Shown one piece after another: positions 43,373 through 51,682 of a DNA stretch of 64,000 nt. The position numbers and the translations under genes are program-made. Within the stretch, counting starts at the first letter, position 1. Each line of letters opens with the position of its first letter. The notes beneath the pieces are model-generated. The model did no database searches. It saw only the letters and a list, made by a program, of their open reading frames with translations, and was not told the DNA's origin. Origin of the DNA: Streptomyces paludis (lineage in GTDB: Bacteria > Actinomycetota > Actinomycetes > Streptomycetales > Streptomycetaceae); the NCBI RefSeq assembly GCF_003344965.1, contig NZ_CP031194.1:496001-560000 (forward strand), read 5' to 3'.

Positions 43373-43387
43373 GCGGCGGCGCCGCTC
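43371..43387. terminator. Short hairpin between convergent genes
   Basis: GAGCGGC (43371-43377), GGC loop, GCCGCTC (43381-43387): a perfect 7-bp stem beginning inside the stop codon of the CoA-binding gene. Confidence 0.5.
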
Positions 43388-43402
43388 ACCCGGCAGCGCC
43401 GT

Positions 43403-43957
43403 TCAGACGCCCAGGCCCTCCAGCACCACCGCGCCCGGCAGCCCGCCGAGCGCCTTGCCGGGAACGATGAGCTTGCCCCGGCGGCGGCCGCTGCCGATCA
43501 GGACCCATTCGGTGTCGAGTACGGCGGAGTCGATGAGCAGCGGCCAGTCGGCGGGCAGCCCGATCGGGGTGATGCCGCCGTACTCCATGCCGGTCTCGCC
43601 GACGGCGGTGTCCATCGGCGCGAACGACGCCTTGCGGGCGCCGAGCCACTTGCGGGCGGTTCCGTTGACGTCGACCCGGGCGGCCGAGAGTACGACGCAC
43701 GCCGCGAGGGTGGTCTCGCCGCCGCGCTTGCCCGCGACGACGACGCAGTTGGCGGACTGGTCGAAGAGATCGGGGCCGTAGTGCGCGGCGAAGACGGCGG
43801 TGTCGGCCAGCTCCGGGTCGGTGTCGACGAAGACCAGCTGCTCGGCGGGGACATCGCCGCGCCAGCCGCGTACGGCGTCGGCGACGGGAGCCGTCAGCAG
43901 GTCGAGGCACTCAGGTGCGGGTCGGGCATGGTCGAAGTCTCCGAGGGGCGCGCGCAT
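43403..43957 (-). CDS. YbaK/EbsC-family aminoacyl-tRNA deacylase
   Basis: A 184-residue protein of the YbaK/ProX superfamily, which hydrolyses mischarged tRNAs in trans. Matching segments are the CVVVAGKRGGETTLAACVVL strand, a lysine in ARKWLGARKASFAP, the GMEYGGITPIGLP loop and the C-terminal WVLIGSGRRRGKLIVPGKAL. It sits 43 bp downstream of an XRE-cupin regulator on the same strand, so the two are probably one operon. Substrate tRNA unknown. Confidence 0.86.
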   Translation of the reverse strand: MRAPLGDFDHARPAPECLDLLTAPVADAVRGWRGDVPAEQLVFVDTDPELADTAVFAAHYGPDLFDQSANCVVVAGKRGGETTLAACVVLSAARVDVNGTARKWLGARKASFAPMDTAVGETGMEYGGITPIGLPADWPLLIDSAVLDTEWVLIGSGRRRGKLIVPGKALGGLPGAVVLEGLGV

Positions 43958-44000
43958 CCCGTCACCGTAACAGCCTGGCGCACCGGTCCTGCCTGGGGTT

Positions 44001-44573
44001 TCAGCGGGCGGGCGGGATGGCTACGGACATGATCATCTCGGTGGTTTCCGTGCCGTCGTTGCGGTAGCTGTGCGGGACGTTCGCCTCGAAGGTGGCGGAG
44101 GCTCCGGCGGGTACGGAGTGGGCGGCGCCGTCGACGACGAGCGTCAGCTCGCCCGCGGTGACCCGGAGCAGTTCGGTCGTGCCGGGCGGGTGCGGGTCGG
44201 AGGTGAAGCCGTCGCCCGGCGCCAGTGTCCAGGACCACAGCTCGACCGGGCCCCGGGCGTCGGTGCCGATGAGCATCATGGCGCGGCTGCCGGCCTCGGT
44301 GGACCACAGCCGTACGGCCTCGGACTCGGGCACGATCCTGACCTGGGGGCCCTGCTCGAAGTCGAGGAGGGTGGCGAGGGAGACACCGAGCGCGTCGGCG
44401 AGCTTGACCGTGGTGCCGACGCTGGGGTTGGTGCGGGCCTGCTCGATCTGGATGATCATGCCGCGGCTGACCCCCGCGCGGGTGGCGAGGGCATCGAGGG
44501 TGAAGCCCCGTTCACCGCGCCAGCGCTTCAGGTTGCGGGCGAGTGACTGGGTGAGCTGGTCGAGATCCGACAC
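44001..44573 (-). CDS. XRE-family regulator with cupin sensor domain
   Basis: A 190-residue protein: XRE helix-turn-helix (about 10-70, RGFTLDALATRAGVSRGMII, QIEQARTNPSVGTTVKLADA) joined to a small cupin (about 95-185, with ELWSWTLAPGDGFTSDPHPPG and the beta-barrel end EANVPHSYRNDG). XRE-cupin proteins often control metabolite or amino-acid genes, the cupin binding the ligand. It probably controls the YbaK gene and itself. The GTG start at 44573 follows an AT-rich promoter region (44574-44630) containing TGTT...AACA inverted elements around TGTTGAACCTCGCGAACA. Confidence 0.9.
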   Translation of the reverse strand: MSDLDQLTQSLARNLKRWRGERGFTLDALATRAGVSRGMIIQIEQARTNPSVGTTVKLADALGVSLATLLDFEQGPQVRIVPESEAVRLWSTEAGSRAMMLIGTDARGPVELWSWTLAPGDGFTSDPHPPGTTELLRVTAGELTLVVDGAAHSVPAGASATFEANVPHSYRNDGTETTEMIMSVAIPPAR

Positions 44574-44706
44574 ATTCCGTCCATGTTCGCGAGGTTCAAC
44601 ATATTCAATTGGGCGGGCCGGGGAGCTACGGCGTGCCGCACCCGGCCGTTCAGCGCACTGTACTGCGCAGGCCGTCGCCGTGTGGCGGTCGCGAGATGTC
44701 CTGGCG

Positions 44707-45450
44707 TCAGGCGTCCGGGCTCAACTCCCGCAGGGCCAGGAGCTGTTCGTGGGTGATCCCCTCCGGGATGGGTACCGGCGCCGGGGTGCGCAGCGGTGGC
44801 TGCCAGCCCCGCTCGCCGTCCCAGCTGCGGACGATCCGGGCGGGCGCGCCGGCCACCACCGCGTGGTCGGGGACGGCGCCCCGGACGACGGATCCGGCGG
44901 CGACCACCACGTTCCGGCCGAGCCGGGCGCCGGGGAGGATCACCGCGCCGGTGCCGAGCCAGCAGCCGGGGCCTATCTCCACCGGTTCCGTGCGCGGCCA
45001 CTGCTTGCCGACGGGGGTCTTCGGATCGTCGTAACTGTGATTGGTCGACGTGATGTAGACGTACGGGCCGCAGTACGTATCGGGGCCTATGGTCACCGTC
45101 GTATCGGCGATGACATGGCTGCCGCGGCCGAGCACCACGCCGTCGCCCAGGGTGAGGACCTTCTCGGGGCCGAGGTCGAGTCCGGGCATCATGCCGGCGG
45201 TGAGGGTGACCTGTTCGCCGATGACGCAGTGGTCGCCCAGCTCGATCCACGGTTCACCGAAGACCGTGCCCTGGGGGAAGGCGAGCCGGGTGCCGGTGCC
45301 GATCCGCCGGAAGCGCAGCCGGCCCGGCCGCTCGGCGCTGACCGCGCCGGTCTCCTGGACCCAGCGCCAGCCGCGCTGGACGGCCCGTGAGGCGAGCGAG
45401 CGCCGCCAGGTGGTCAGCGAGTCGAACGCGTTGCTTCTCGGCTTCTTCGG
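44707..45450 (-). CDS. Hexapeptide-repeat (left-handed beta-helix) acyltransferase
   Basis: A 247-residue LbetaH protein. Hexapeptide turns run through VIGEQVTLTAGMMPG, TVTIGPDTYCGPYVYI, VEIGPGCWLGTGAVILPGARLG and VVVAAGSVVRGAVPDHAVV, ending AGAPARIVR, the usual acetyltransferase terminus. The STNHSYDDP loop supplies the His expected in the active site. It probably O-acetylates a sugar or cell-surface glycan. The GTG at 45450 is preferred since TACGGT lies 6 nt upstream (leaderless pattern); a GTG at 45495 would add 15 residues. It is the last gene before the conservon, on the opposite strand. Confidence 0.8.
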   Translation of the reverse strand, partial: PKKPRSNAFDSLTTWRRSLASRAVQRGWRWVQETGAVSAERPGRLRFRRIGTGTRLAFPQGTVFGEPWIELGDHCVIGEQVTLTAGMMPGLDLGPEKVLTLGDGVVLGRGSHVIADTTVTIGPDTYCGPYVYITSTNHSYDDPKTPVGKQWPRTEPVEIGPGCWLGTGAVILPGARLGRNVVVAAGSVVRGAVPDHAVVAGAPARIVRSWDGERGWQPPLRTPAPVPIPEGITHEQLLALRELSPDA

Positions 45451-45757
45451 CACGCGGACACCGTAGTCGGCGGGGCCCCCGGCAACCGCGCCCACCTGCT
45501 GTGACGTTCACCCTACGAGTCCGGAATCAGCTGGTATGACCGGCGGTCGAAGGCGGCCGCGCTTACCACGTCACCGGGCGCCGGTGGGTTACTTCGGGGC
45601 GAAATCCCCCGTTGTGTGGGCTCCGGCCGTCAAGAGGCTTCCGGCACGTTCTCGCGTGGCAGCATGAGCGCCTCATGAGGTGCGGCGGACCCGCCAGGTC
45701 GGTCGCGCGCCCGCAGTCGAGACTCCCCCACCGCACTCAAGTACGAGGGACCGCGGA
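45451..45757. other. Divergent region between acyltransferase and conservon
   Basis: About 307 bp with no gene. Seen here: TACGGT (complement at 45457-45462) as a possible -10 for the acyltransferase; the inverted repeat CACCGG-GCG-CCGGTG (45572-45586); and GAGGGA (45745-45750) as the ribosome binding site of cvnA. No firm promoter for the conservon can be assigned. Confidence 0.4.
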
Positions 45758-47485
45758 ATGTCAGTGCCTGTCGCCCCCCGCCCGCGCCGCATACGCGAAG
45801 CACGGCCGTTGTCACTCGCCCTCCCCCTGGCCCTGCTGGTCGTGGCGGGCGCCGCCGGGGCCGCGGCGGCGGTGACCGCGCCCGTGGCGGCGCGCACCTG
45901 GGTCGCGGCCACCGCCGCCGTCGCCTGGGGCGCCCTGGTGGTCGCCGTCGTCACCGCCACGCTGCTGCTGCGGCGCGGCCGGCGCGGCGCGGTCGTGACG
46001 GAGAGCCGGAGCAGGACCGCGCAGACGCTGCTGACCCAGGTCGGCGCGGACTCCGCGCAGCTGCTCAACGTCACACTGCCCGCGGTGGTCAAGCGGCTGC
46101 GGGACGGCGCGAGCCATCAGGAGGCGCTGGCCGCGGCCCCCTCGCCGTACGACGACGGGCTCCGCCGGGTCCTGGAGGTCTTCGCCACCGAGGTGGCCCT
46201 CTCCGAGACCCGCGCGACCCGGGCGGAGGAGGAGCGGGAAGCCGCCGTGGAGCGGCTGAGGAAGGCGGCCGACGACCTGGATCTGCTGACCACCAGGACG
46301 CTCCCCGGCGCGCTCGACGGGCTGCGCTCCGGCGGCTCCGCCGATACGGTGCTCGCGACCGTCGACCCGCCCGCGGATCCGCGGCTGCGGGTGCTGGTGG
46401 ACACGGTGGTCAGGGACTTCGCGCTCAGCGAGCGGCGGGCGGTCGCCGCGCAGATGGCCAGCGCCAAGGCGCTCAGCCGGGTGCAGGCGAAGGCCGTCAG
46501 CATGCTGGCCGATCTGCGGGAGATGCAGGACCGGCACGGCGAGGAGGTCTTCGGCGACCTCCTGCGGCTCGACCACAACACCTCCCAGCTCGGGCTGCTC
46601 ACCGACCGGCTGGCGCTGCTGATGGGCGGCCGGCCCAGCCGGTCCTGGAACAAGCCGATCCGGATGGAGTCCATCCTGCGCGGCGCCGTGGGCCGGATCG
46701 CCGCGTACCAGCGGGTCCGGCTGCACTGCTCCAGCACCGCGGCCATCGCCGGGTTCGCCGCCGAACCCGTGATGCACCTGCTGGCCGAACTCATGGACAA
46801 CGCGGCGAACTTCTCGCCGCCGATCGACGAGGTCCATGTGTATGTGGAGGAGCGCACCGCGGGCATCGTGGTGACCATCGAGGACAGCGGCCTCAAGATG
46901 GCCACCGCCGCCATGCGCCGGGCCGAGGAGTCCGTGTCGGGCCGCGTCACCGACCTGGCGTATCTCCGCAGCACCCGGCTCGGTCTCGCCGTGGTCGGCC
47001 GGCTGGCCGCCAAGTACCACATCAGCGTCAACTACCGGCCCTCGTCCCGCGGCGGTACGGGCGTGGTCGTGCTCGTCCCGCCCCCGCTCCTCGCCCAGCA
47101 GCGCGGGATGCCTCCGGAGCAGTCCCTGCGGCGGCCGGATCCGGAGACGACGATGCCCTCACCGCCCGTGCCCCGGGTCGCTCCCGCCGCGTACCGGGCC
47201 CCGGCGTCCGAGGCCCCCGCGGTCCCGCCGGTCCCGGTGGCCGACCGGTGGCCGGCCGCCCCGGTCGCGCGGGGCGGCGGTCCCCGGGTGGCCACGCCCA
47301 ACGGCCTGCCGGTGCGCCCGCCCGGCCGGACCATGGCGGCGGCCGACCGGGACCGGCCGCTGCCCGGCACCCGGTCGGAGGACGACGGTACGGGGGCCGG
47401 CCGCGACGCGGGCTCGCAGTTCGGCGCCTTCCACCGGAGCCGGGCGCGCCGGTCCGCCGACGGGCCGTCCGGGACGGAGTCATGA
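45758..47485 (+). CDS. cvnA: Conservon histidine-kinase-like membrane protein CvnA
   Basis: A 575-residue sensor-like protein. Two transmembrane segments near the N-terminus (about 22-45 and 50-72) precede a long coiled-coil/helical region (about 90-290) and a HATPase domain (VMHLLAELMDNAANFSPPI gives the N box; IEDSGLKM the G1 region). The H-box histidine region LLRLDHNTSQLGLLTDRL is present. A ~160-residue disordered Pro/Arg tail follows. CvnA proteins are kinase-like components that, with CvnB-D, form a membrane complex resembling G-protein-coupled systems; whether they phosphorylate is uncertain. First gene of the operon. A 132-bp gap separates it from cvnB. Confidence 0.92.
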   Translation: MSVPVAPRPRRIREARPLSLALPLALLVVAGAAGAAAAVTAPVAARTWVAATAAVAWGALVVAVVTATLLLRRGRRGAVVTESRSRTAQTLLTQVGADSAQLLNVTLPAVVKRLRDGASHQEALAAAPSPYDDGLRRVLEVFATEVALSETRATRAEEEREAAVERLRKAADDLDLLTTRTLPGALDGLRSGGSADTVLATVDPPADPRLRVLVDTVVRDFALSERRAVAAQMASAKALSRVQAKAVSMLADLREMQDRHGEEVFGDLLRLDHNTSQLGLLTDRLALLMGGRPSRSWNKPIRMESILRGAVGRIAAYQRVRLHCSSTAAIAGFAAEPVMHLLAELMDNAANFSPPIDEVHVYVEERTAGIVVTIEDSGLKMATAAMRRAEESVSGRVTDLAYLRSTRLGLAVVGRLAAKYHISVNYRPSSRGGTGVVVLVPPPLLAQQRGMPPEQSLRRPDPETTMPSPPVPRVAPAAYRAPASEAPAVPPVPVADRWPAAPVARGGGPRVATPNGLPVRPPGRTMAAADRDRPLPGTRSEDDGTGAGRDAGSQFGAFHRSRARRSADGPSGTES

Positions 47486-47617
47486 CCGCCGTACGGGAGG
47501 GAGCCACGACCGGCGGCGGTGCCCCCGCCGCGGCGGGACGCCCCCACTCACCGAGAACGCCAGATTGGAGAAAAGGGCAGGTGACCTGCTTACCCGGGGC
47601 CACCCGCCCCACCCACC

Positions 47618-48037
47618 ATGCAGACCACTGACAACAGCCTGACCTGGCTCCTGGAGAGCCTGCTGGAACGCACCCCCGGCACCCGGCACGCGCTGGTCCT
47701 CTCCCGCGACGGGCTCAAGCTCTGCTGGAGCCGCCATCTCACCCTCGACCAGGCCGACCAGCTGGCGGCCATCTGCTCGGGCATCCAGGCGCTCGCGCAG
47801 GGCGCCTCGGTCGAATTCGGCAACGGCAGCGGCGGGGTACGGCACTCGATGACCGAATTCCACGGCGGGCTGCTCTTCATCGTCGAGGCGGGCATCGGCG
47901 CGCATCTCGCCGTCGTCGCCGAGGACGGCGCCGACCCCGGGGTGGTGGGGCATCAGATGACGGAGCTGATCGAGCAGATCGGTGAACATCTGCGGGCCGC
48001 GCCGCGCAACGCGGTCCCGGAGAGTTCCCCGTCATGA
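47618..48037 (+). CDS. cvnB: Roadblock/LC7-domain protein CvnB
   Basis: A 139-residue roadblock/LC7 protein (SLTWLLESLLERTPGTRHAL, VLSRDGLKLCWSRHL, GGLLFIVEAGIGAHLAVVAE, HQMTELIEQIGEHL). Such domains regulate small GTPases; in conservons CvnB partners with CvnD. The ATG at 47618 starts the conserved region, but its ribosome binding site is poor. The good site GGAGAAAAGGG upstream leads to a GTG (47581) in another frame, which is odd. Its stop overlaps cvnC by 4 nt. Confidence 0.92.
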   Translation: MQTTDNSLTWLLESLLERTPGTRHALVLSRDGLKLCWSRHLTLDQADQLAAICSGIQALAQGASVEFGNGSGGVRHSMTEFHGGLLFIVEAGIGAHLAVVAEDGADPGVVGHQMTELIEQIGEHLRAAPRNAVPESSPS

Positions 48038-48393
48038 CCCGGCGGCCCGTCGACACCGGGGATCCCGATCGGCTGTACACCGTCACCGCCGGCCGCAGCC
48101 GGGTCGACGACACCTCGTTCGACCTGGTGACCCTGATCGTCGGCGAGTGCGAACCGACGCCGGGGATGCAGTCGGAGCATGTCCGGATCCTGGAACTGTG
48201 CCGTCATCCCACCGCGGTGGTCGAGATCTCCGCGGAGCTGAACCTGCCGGTGACGGTCGTCCGGATCCTCCTCGGCGATCTGCTCGCGACCGGCCGGATC
48301 ACCGCCCGGCATCCGCGCGCCGCGCGCTCCGTCGCCGACATGCCCGATTCCGCCCTCTTGAAGGAGGTGCTCCATGGACTCCGCAACCTCTGA
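48034..48393 (+). CDS. cvnC: DUF742-domain protein CvnC
   Basis: A 119-residue DUF742 protein: RLYTVTAGRSR at the N-terminus, then a winged-helix-like region (HVRILELCRHPTAVVEISAE, LNLPVTVVRILLGDLLATG). CvnC is the third standard conservon member and is thought to bind the CvnA/CvnD complex. It overlaps cvnB by 4 nt and cvnD by 20 nt, so expression of all three is tightly coupled. Confidence 0.93.
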   Translation: MTRRPVDTGDPDRLYTVTAGRSRVDDTSFDLVTLIVGECEPTPGMQSEHVRILELCRHPTAVVEISAELNLPVTVVRILLGDLLATGRITARHPRAARSVADMPDSALLKEVLHGLRNL

Positions 48394-48991
48394 ACTCCCC
48401 GCCCGCCGAACCCCGTTGCCCGCCGCCGCGGAGACCGGTCTGAAGATCGTCATCGTGGGCGGGTTCGGGGTCGGCAAGACCACCCTCGTCCGTTCGGTCA
48501 GCGAGATCAGGCCCCTCAACACCGAGGAGGTGATGACCCAGGCCGGCATCGGCGTGGACGAGACGGCCGGGCTGACCACCAAGACCACCACCACGGTGGC
48601 CTTCGACTTCGGCCGGATCAGCCTCAACGACCGGATGGTCCTCTATCTCTTCGGGGCGCCCGGGCAGGAGCGGTTCTGGTTCCTGTGGAACCGGCTCTTC
48701 TCGGGGACGCTGGGCGCGGTCGTGCTGGTCGACACCCGGCGGATGAGCGAGTCGTGGTACGCGGTCGACCGGCTCGAACACCACCGGACGCCCTTCGTGG
48801 TCGCGGTCAACCGGTTCGACGACGATGTCTCGGCCTTCTCGCTGGCGGAGATCCGGCAGGCGCTCTCGCTGCCCGCGCACGTACCGCTGATCGACTGCGA
48901 CGCGCGGGTGCGCGCGTCGGGCAAGAACGTACTGATCACCCTCGTGGACCACCTCTACGAACTGGCCGTGGCCAGGGAGCTGACACCATGA
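48374..48991 (+). CDS. cvnD: Small GTPase-like protein CvnD
   Basis: A 205-residue Ras-like P-loop protein of the conserved ATP/GTP-binding family found in conservons. G1 is GGFGVGKTT (residues 29-37), G3-like APGQERF, and the base-recognition segment is VAVNRFDDD rather than canonical NKxD. CvnD is the G-protein-like output of the module. The ATG has GGAGGTG directly upstream and lies inside cvnC (20-bp overlap). It overlaps the P450 gene by 4 nt. Confidence 0.94.
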   Translation: MDSATSELPARRTPLPAAAETGLKIVIVGGFGVGKTTLVRSVSEIRPLNTEEVMTQAGIGVDETAGLTTKTTTTVAFDFGRISLNDRMVLYLFGAPGQERFWFLWNRLFSGTLGAVVLVDTRRMSESWYAVDRLEHHRTPFVVAVNRFDDDVSAFSLAEIRQALSLPAHVPLIDCDARVRASGKNVLITLVDHLYELAVARELTP

Positions 48992-50283
48992 CCGACCCAG
49001 CAGACCCTGCGGAACCCACCACATCCGCCCCCGGCGCCGCCGGGCCGGCGGCCGCTCCCCCGGAGTGTCCGGCGCATACGCGGGCACCGCTGCTGAGCGG
49101 TCTCGACCATCAGCAGACCCCCACCCAGCTGTACCGGACGCTGCGGGCGGAGCACGGCGCGATCGCCCCCGTCGTGCTGGACGGGGGCATCCCGGCCTGG
49201 CTGGTGCTCGGCTACACCGAGGTCACGTATGTCACCAGCCACGACGAGCTGTTCGCCCGGGACTCCCGGCGGTGGAACCAGTGGGAGACCATCCCCGAGG
49301 ACTGGCCGATGAAGCCGTTCCTGGCACATCAGCCCTCGGTGCTGTTCGCGGAGGGCGCGGAGCACCAGCGGCGGGCCGGGGTGATCACCGAGGCGCTGGA
49401 GACGGTCGACCAGTTCGAGCTGGCGCAGCTCTGCCGGGAGCTGGCCGAGGGGCTCATCGACACCTTCGCGGGCAGCGGCCGGGCCGAGCTGATGGACACG
49501 TACGCGCACGCGCTGCCGATGCGGGCGGTGGTCCAGCTCTGCGGGATGTCGCCCGACAGCCAGGACACCGAGGATCTCGTACGGGATCTGCGGATCTCGC
49601 TGGACGCGGCGGAGACCGACGACCCGGTCGCCGCGTATCTGCGGGCGCAGGAGCGGATCGAGCGGCTGGTGAAGGACAAGCGGAACGCGCCGGGCCCGGA
49701 TCTCGCGTCGCGGATACTGGCGCATCCGGCCGGGCTGACGGACGAGGAGACCGTCCAGGACCTGATCACCCTGATCGCCGCCGCGCAGCAGCCGACCACG
49801 AACTGGATCTGCAACACCCTGCGGCTGCTGCTGACCGACGACCGGTTCGCGCTCAATGTGTCCGGCGGCCGGCTCAGTGTGGGCCAGGCGCTCAACGAGG
49901 TGCTGTGGCTGGACACCCCGATGCAGAACTACATCGGCCGGTGGGCGGTGCGCGACACCCGGCTCGGCGGTCAGCACATCAGGGCGGGCGACTGTCTGGT
50001 GCTGGGGCTGGCGGCGGCCAACACCGATCCGCAGATCTGGCCGGAGGGGCATATCGGCGCGGAGAACTCGGCGCATCTGTCGTTCGGCAACGGGGAGCAC
50101 CGCTGTCCGTACCCCGGCCCGCTGCTGGCGGACGTGATCGCCCGTACGGCGGTGGAGACGCTGCTGGAGCGGCTGCCGGACGTGGTGCTGGCGGTGGAGC
50201 CGTACGAGCTGACGTGGCGCCCGTCCATTCTGATGCGGGGGCTGACCTCGCTGCCGGTGATGTTCACGCCCGTCGTGCAGTGA
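48988..50283 (+). CDS. cvnE: Conservon cytochrome P450 CvnE
   Basis: A 431-residue cytochrome P450. The heme loop LSFGNGEHRCPYPGPLLA places the heme-ligand cysteine at residue 373. The N-terminal region with WNQWETIPEDWPM is characteristic of the P450s coded with conservons. The I-helix reads LIAAAQQPTTNW at about residues 258-272: the canonical A-G-x-x-T oxygen-activation motif is altered to A-Q-Q-P-T. The presence of a P450 makes this conservon resemble Streptomyces coelicolor cvn9 (rarA-E), which affects aerial growth. It overlaps cvnD by 4 nt. Substrate unknown. Confidence 0.92.
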   Translation: MTDPADPAEPTTSAPGAAGPAAAPPECPAHTRAPLLSGLDHQQTPTQLYRTLRAEHGAIAPVVLDGGIPAWLVLGYTEVTYVTSHDELFARDSRRWNQWETIPEDWPMKPFLAHQPSVLFAEGAEHQRRAGVITEALETVDQFELAQLCRELAEGLIDTFAGSGRAELMDTYAHALPMRAVVQLCGMSPDSQDTEDLVRDLRISLDAAETDDPVAAYLRAQERIERLVKDKRNAPGPDLASRILAHPAGLTDEETVQDLITLIAAAQQPTTNWICNTLRLLLTDDRFALNVSGGRLSVGQALNEVLWLDTPMQNYIGRWAVRDTRLGGQHIRAGDCLVLGLAAANTDPQIWPEGHIGAENSAHLSFGNGEHRCPYPGPLLADVIARTAVETLLERLPDVVLAVEPYELTWRPSILMRGLTSLPVMFTPVVQ

Positions 50284-50299
50284 TCTGCCGGCGGGATGG

Positions 50300-51049
50300 T
50301 CAGTCGGCGGACGTACCGGCGGGAGCGGCGGCGGAGACGGGGACGGGTTCGGCATCGGCCGGATCCGCCACCGTCGCCGTCTTTCCGCCGGCCGCGGCTT
50401 CCTCGCCCGCCGCCGCCTTCTCGGCCTTCTCGCGCTCCGCCTGCTCGCCCGCCTTCTTCGCGCGGTTCTTCACGACGAGCGTCGAGGCGATACCGATCAC
50501 CACGGCGAGCAGCAGTCCCAGCCAGGAGAAGCGCTTCAGCCATGCCTCGGCCACCACACCCAGTGTGTAGATGACGGCCGTGGTGCCACCGGCCCAGACG
50601 ATGCCGCCGAGCACATTGGCGATCAGGAACTTCCAGTACGGCATGCGCAGCACACCGGCGAGCGGCCCGGCGAAGATCCGCAGCAGCGCGACAAACCGGC
50701 CGAAGAAGACCGCCCACATGCCCCACTTCTCGAACGACCGCTCGGCCAGGGCCACTTGCGACTCGCCGAAGTGCTTGGGGAACTTGGCGCCCGCCCACGC
50801 GAGCAGCGGCCTGCCGCCCTTGCGGCCGATGGCGTAACCGATCGAGTCACCGATGATCGCACCGGCCGTGGCGCAGGCGCCGAGGATGTACGGATCGATG
50901 TGGCCCTGCTGGGAGGCGAGCAGCGCCGAGCTGACGAGGACGATCTCACCCGGCAGCGGGATACCGAGGCTCTCCAGCCCGATGACCACCCCCACCAGGA
51001 GATAGACACTGACCGCGGGGATGGTCGCGAGCCACTCCTCGACGTGCAA
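50300..51049 (-). CDS. DedA-family membrane protein
   Basis: A 249-residue DedA protein, thought to move lipid carriers such as undecaprenyl phosphate or phospholipids across the membrane. Signature parts are GLESLGIPLPGEIVLVSSALLA, IGDSIGYAIGRKGG and FFGRFVALLRIFAGPLAGVLRM (the F/G-R-F/x-x-x-R motif), with four to five transmembrane segments. A Lys/Glu/Ala-rich cytoplasmic tail of ~50 residues follows. The TTG at 51049 is preferred because AAGGAA lies 6 nt before it; a GTG at 51091 is possible. Only 16 bp separate its stop from the convergent P450 gene. Confidence 0.88.
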   Translation of the reverse strand: MHVEEWLATIPAVSVYLLVGVVIGLESLGIPLPGEIVLVSSALLASQQGHIDPYILGACATAGAIIGDSIGYAIGRKGGRPLLAWAGAKFPKHFGESQVALAERSFEKWGMWAVFFGRFVALLRIFAGPLAGVLRMPYWKFLIANVLGGIVWAGGTTAVIYTLGVVAEAWLKRFSWLGLLLAVVIGIASTLVVKNRAKKAGEQAEREKAEKAAAGEEAAAGGKTATVADPADAEPVPVSAAAPAGTSAD

Positions 51050-51136
51050 CGCCGGTTCCTTCCGATCACGGGACTGCCCGGACGATGTCACTCACGGGCG
51101 CATGGTCCGGGCAGCCTACCCGCTTGATCGGCGCGA

Positions 51137-51589
51137 TCAGGAATGCGGGCGCAGCGTCCAGACGACGGTCATCTCGCCCGTGACCGCGCCGTCCGTGCGG
51201 GTGAGGACGACGGCGACGGGGAATTCGGGCCGGGCGCCGCTGTCCAACTCCGCGACGACCTCGGCGGCGGGGCGGCCGAGCGTGGCGGTGGCCGTGACCG
51301 GGCCCATCGCCAGTTTCCTGTAGCCGATCTCCGCCCGGACAGCCAGCGGTACGGCCCGGCCGAGCTGGTCGCCGAAGGCGGCGAGCACGATCGCGCCGCT
51401 GGCGGACTCGGCGAGGGTGAACATCGCGCCGGCGTGCGGTCCGCCGACATGGTTGTGGAAGCCGGGCCGGTCGGGGAGGCGGAGCACGGCCCGTTCGGCG
51501 GTGGTCTCCAGGAACTCCAGGCCGAGGGTCTTGACCATGGGAACGGTGTCGGCGAGCTGCTCACCGAGGGTCTGCTGTTCAGTGCTCAT
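51137..51589 (-). CDS. PaaI/YiiD-like hotdog-fold thioesterase (DUF4442)
   Basis: A 150-residue single hotdog-domain protein (RPGFHNHVGGPHAGAMFTLA with the conserved His-Asn-His and Gly-rich turn, then the central helix AESASGAIVLAAF). Homologues hydrolyse acyl-CoA or are uncharacterised. The ATG at 51589 is chosen; the in-frame extension upstream is not conserved-looking. It probably forms its own unit upstream of DedA. Confidence 0.84.
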   Translation of the reverse strand: MSTEQQTLGEQLADTVPMVKTLGLEFLETTAERAVLRLPDRPGFHNHVGGPHAGAMFTLAESASGAIVLAAFGDQLGRAVPLAVRAEIGYRKLAMGPVTATATLGRPAAEVVAELDSGARPEFPVAVVLTRTDGAVTGEMTVVWTLRPHS

Positions 51590-51668
51590 GGGCCGCCAGG
51601 TTACCCGCGAGTAGGAGATATTCGCCATCCCCTGACAGGGCAGCGTCACAACCGCGGGCCGTCCCCTC

Positions 51669-51674
51669 TATCGT
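51669..51674 (+). promoter_or_regulatory. -10 element (TATCGT) of the Pro/Gln-rich protein gene
   Basis: TATCGT is followed by 8 nt and the ATG at 51683; no Shine-Dalgarno sequence intervenes, consistent with a leaderless mRNA. Confidence 0.45.
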
Positions 51675-51682
51675 TACGGGCC

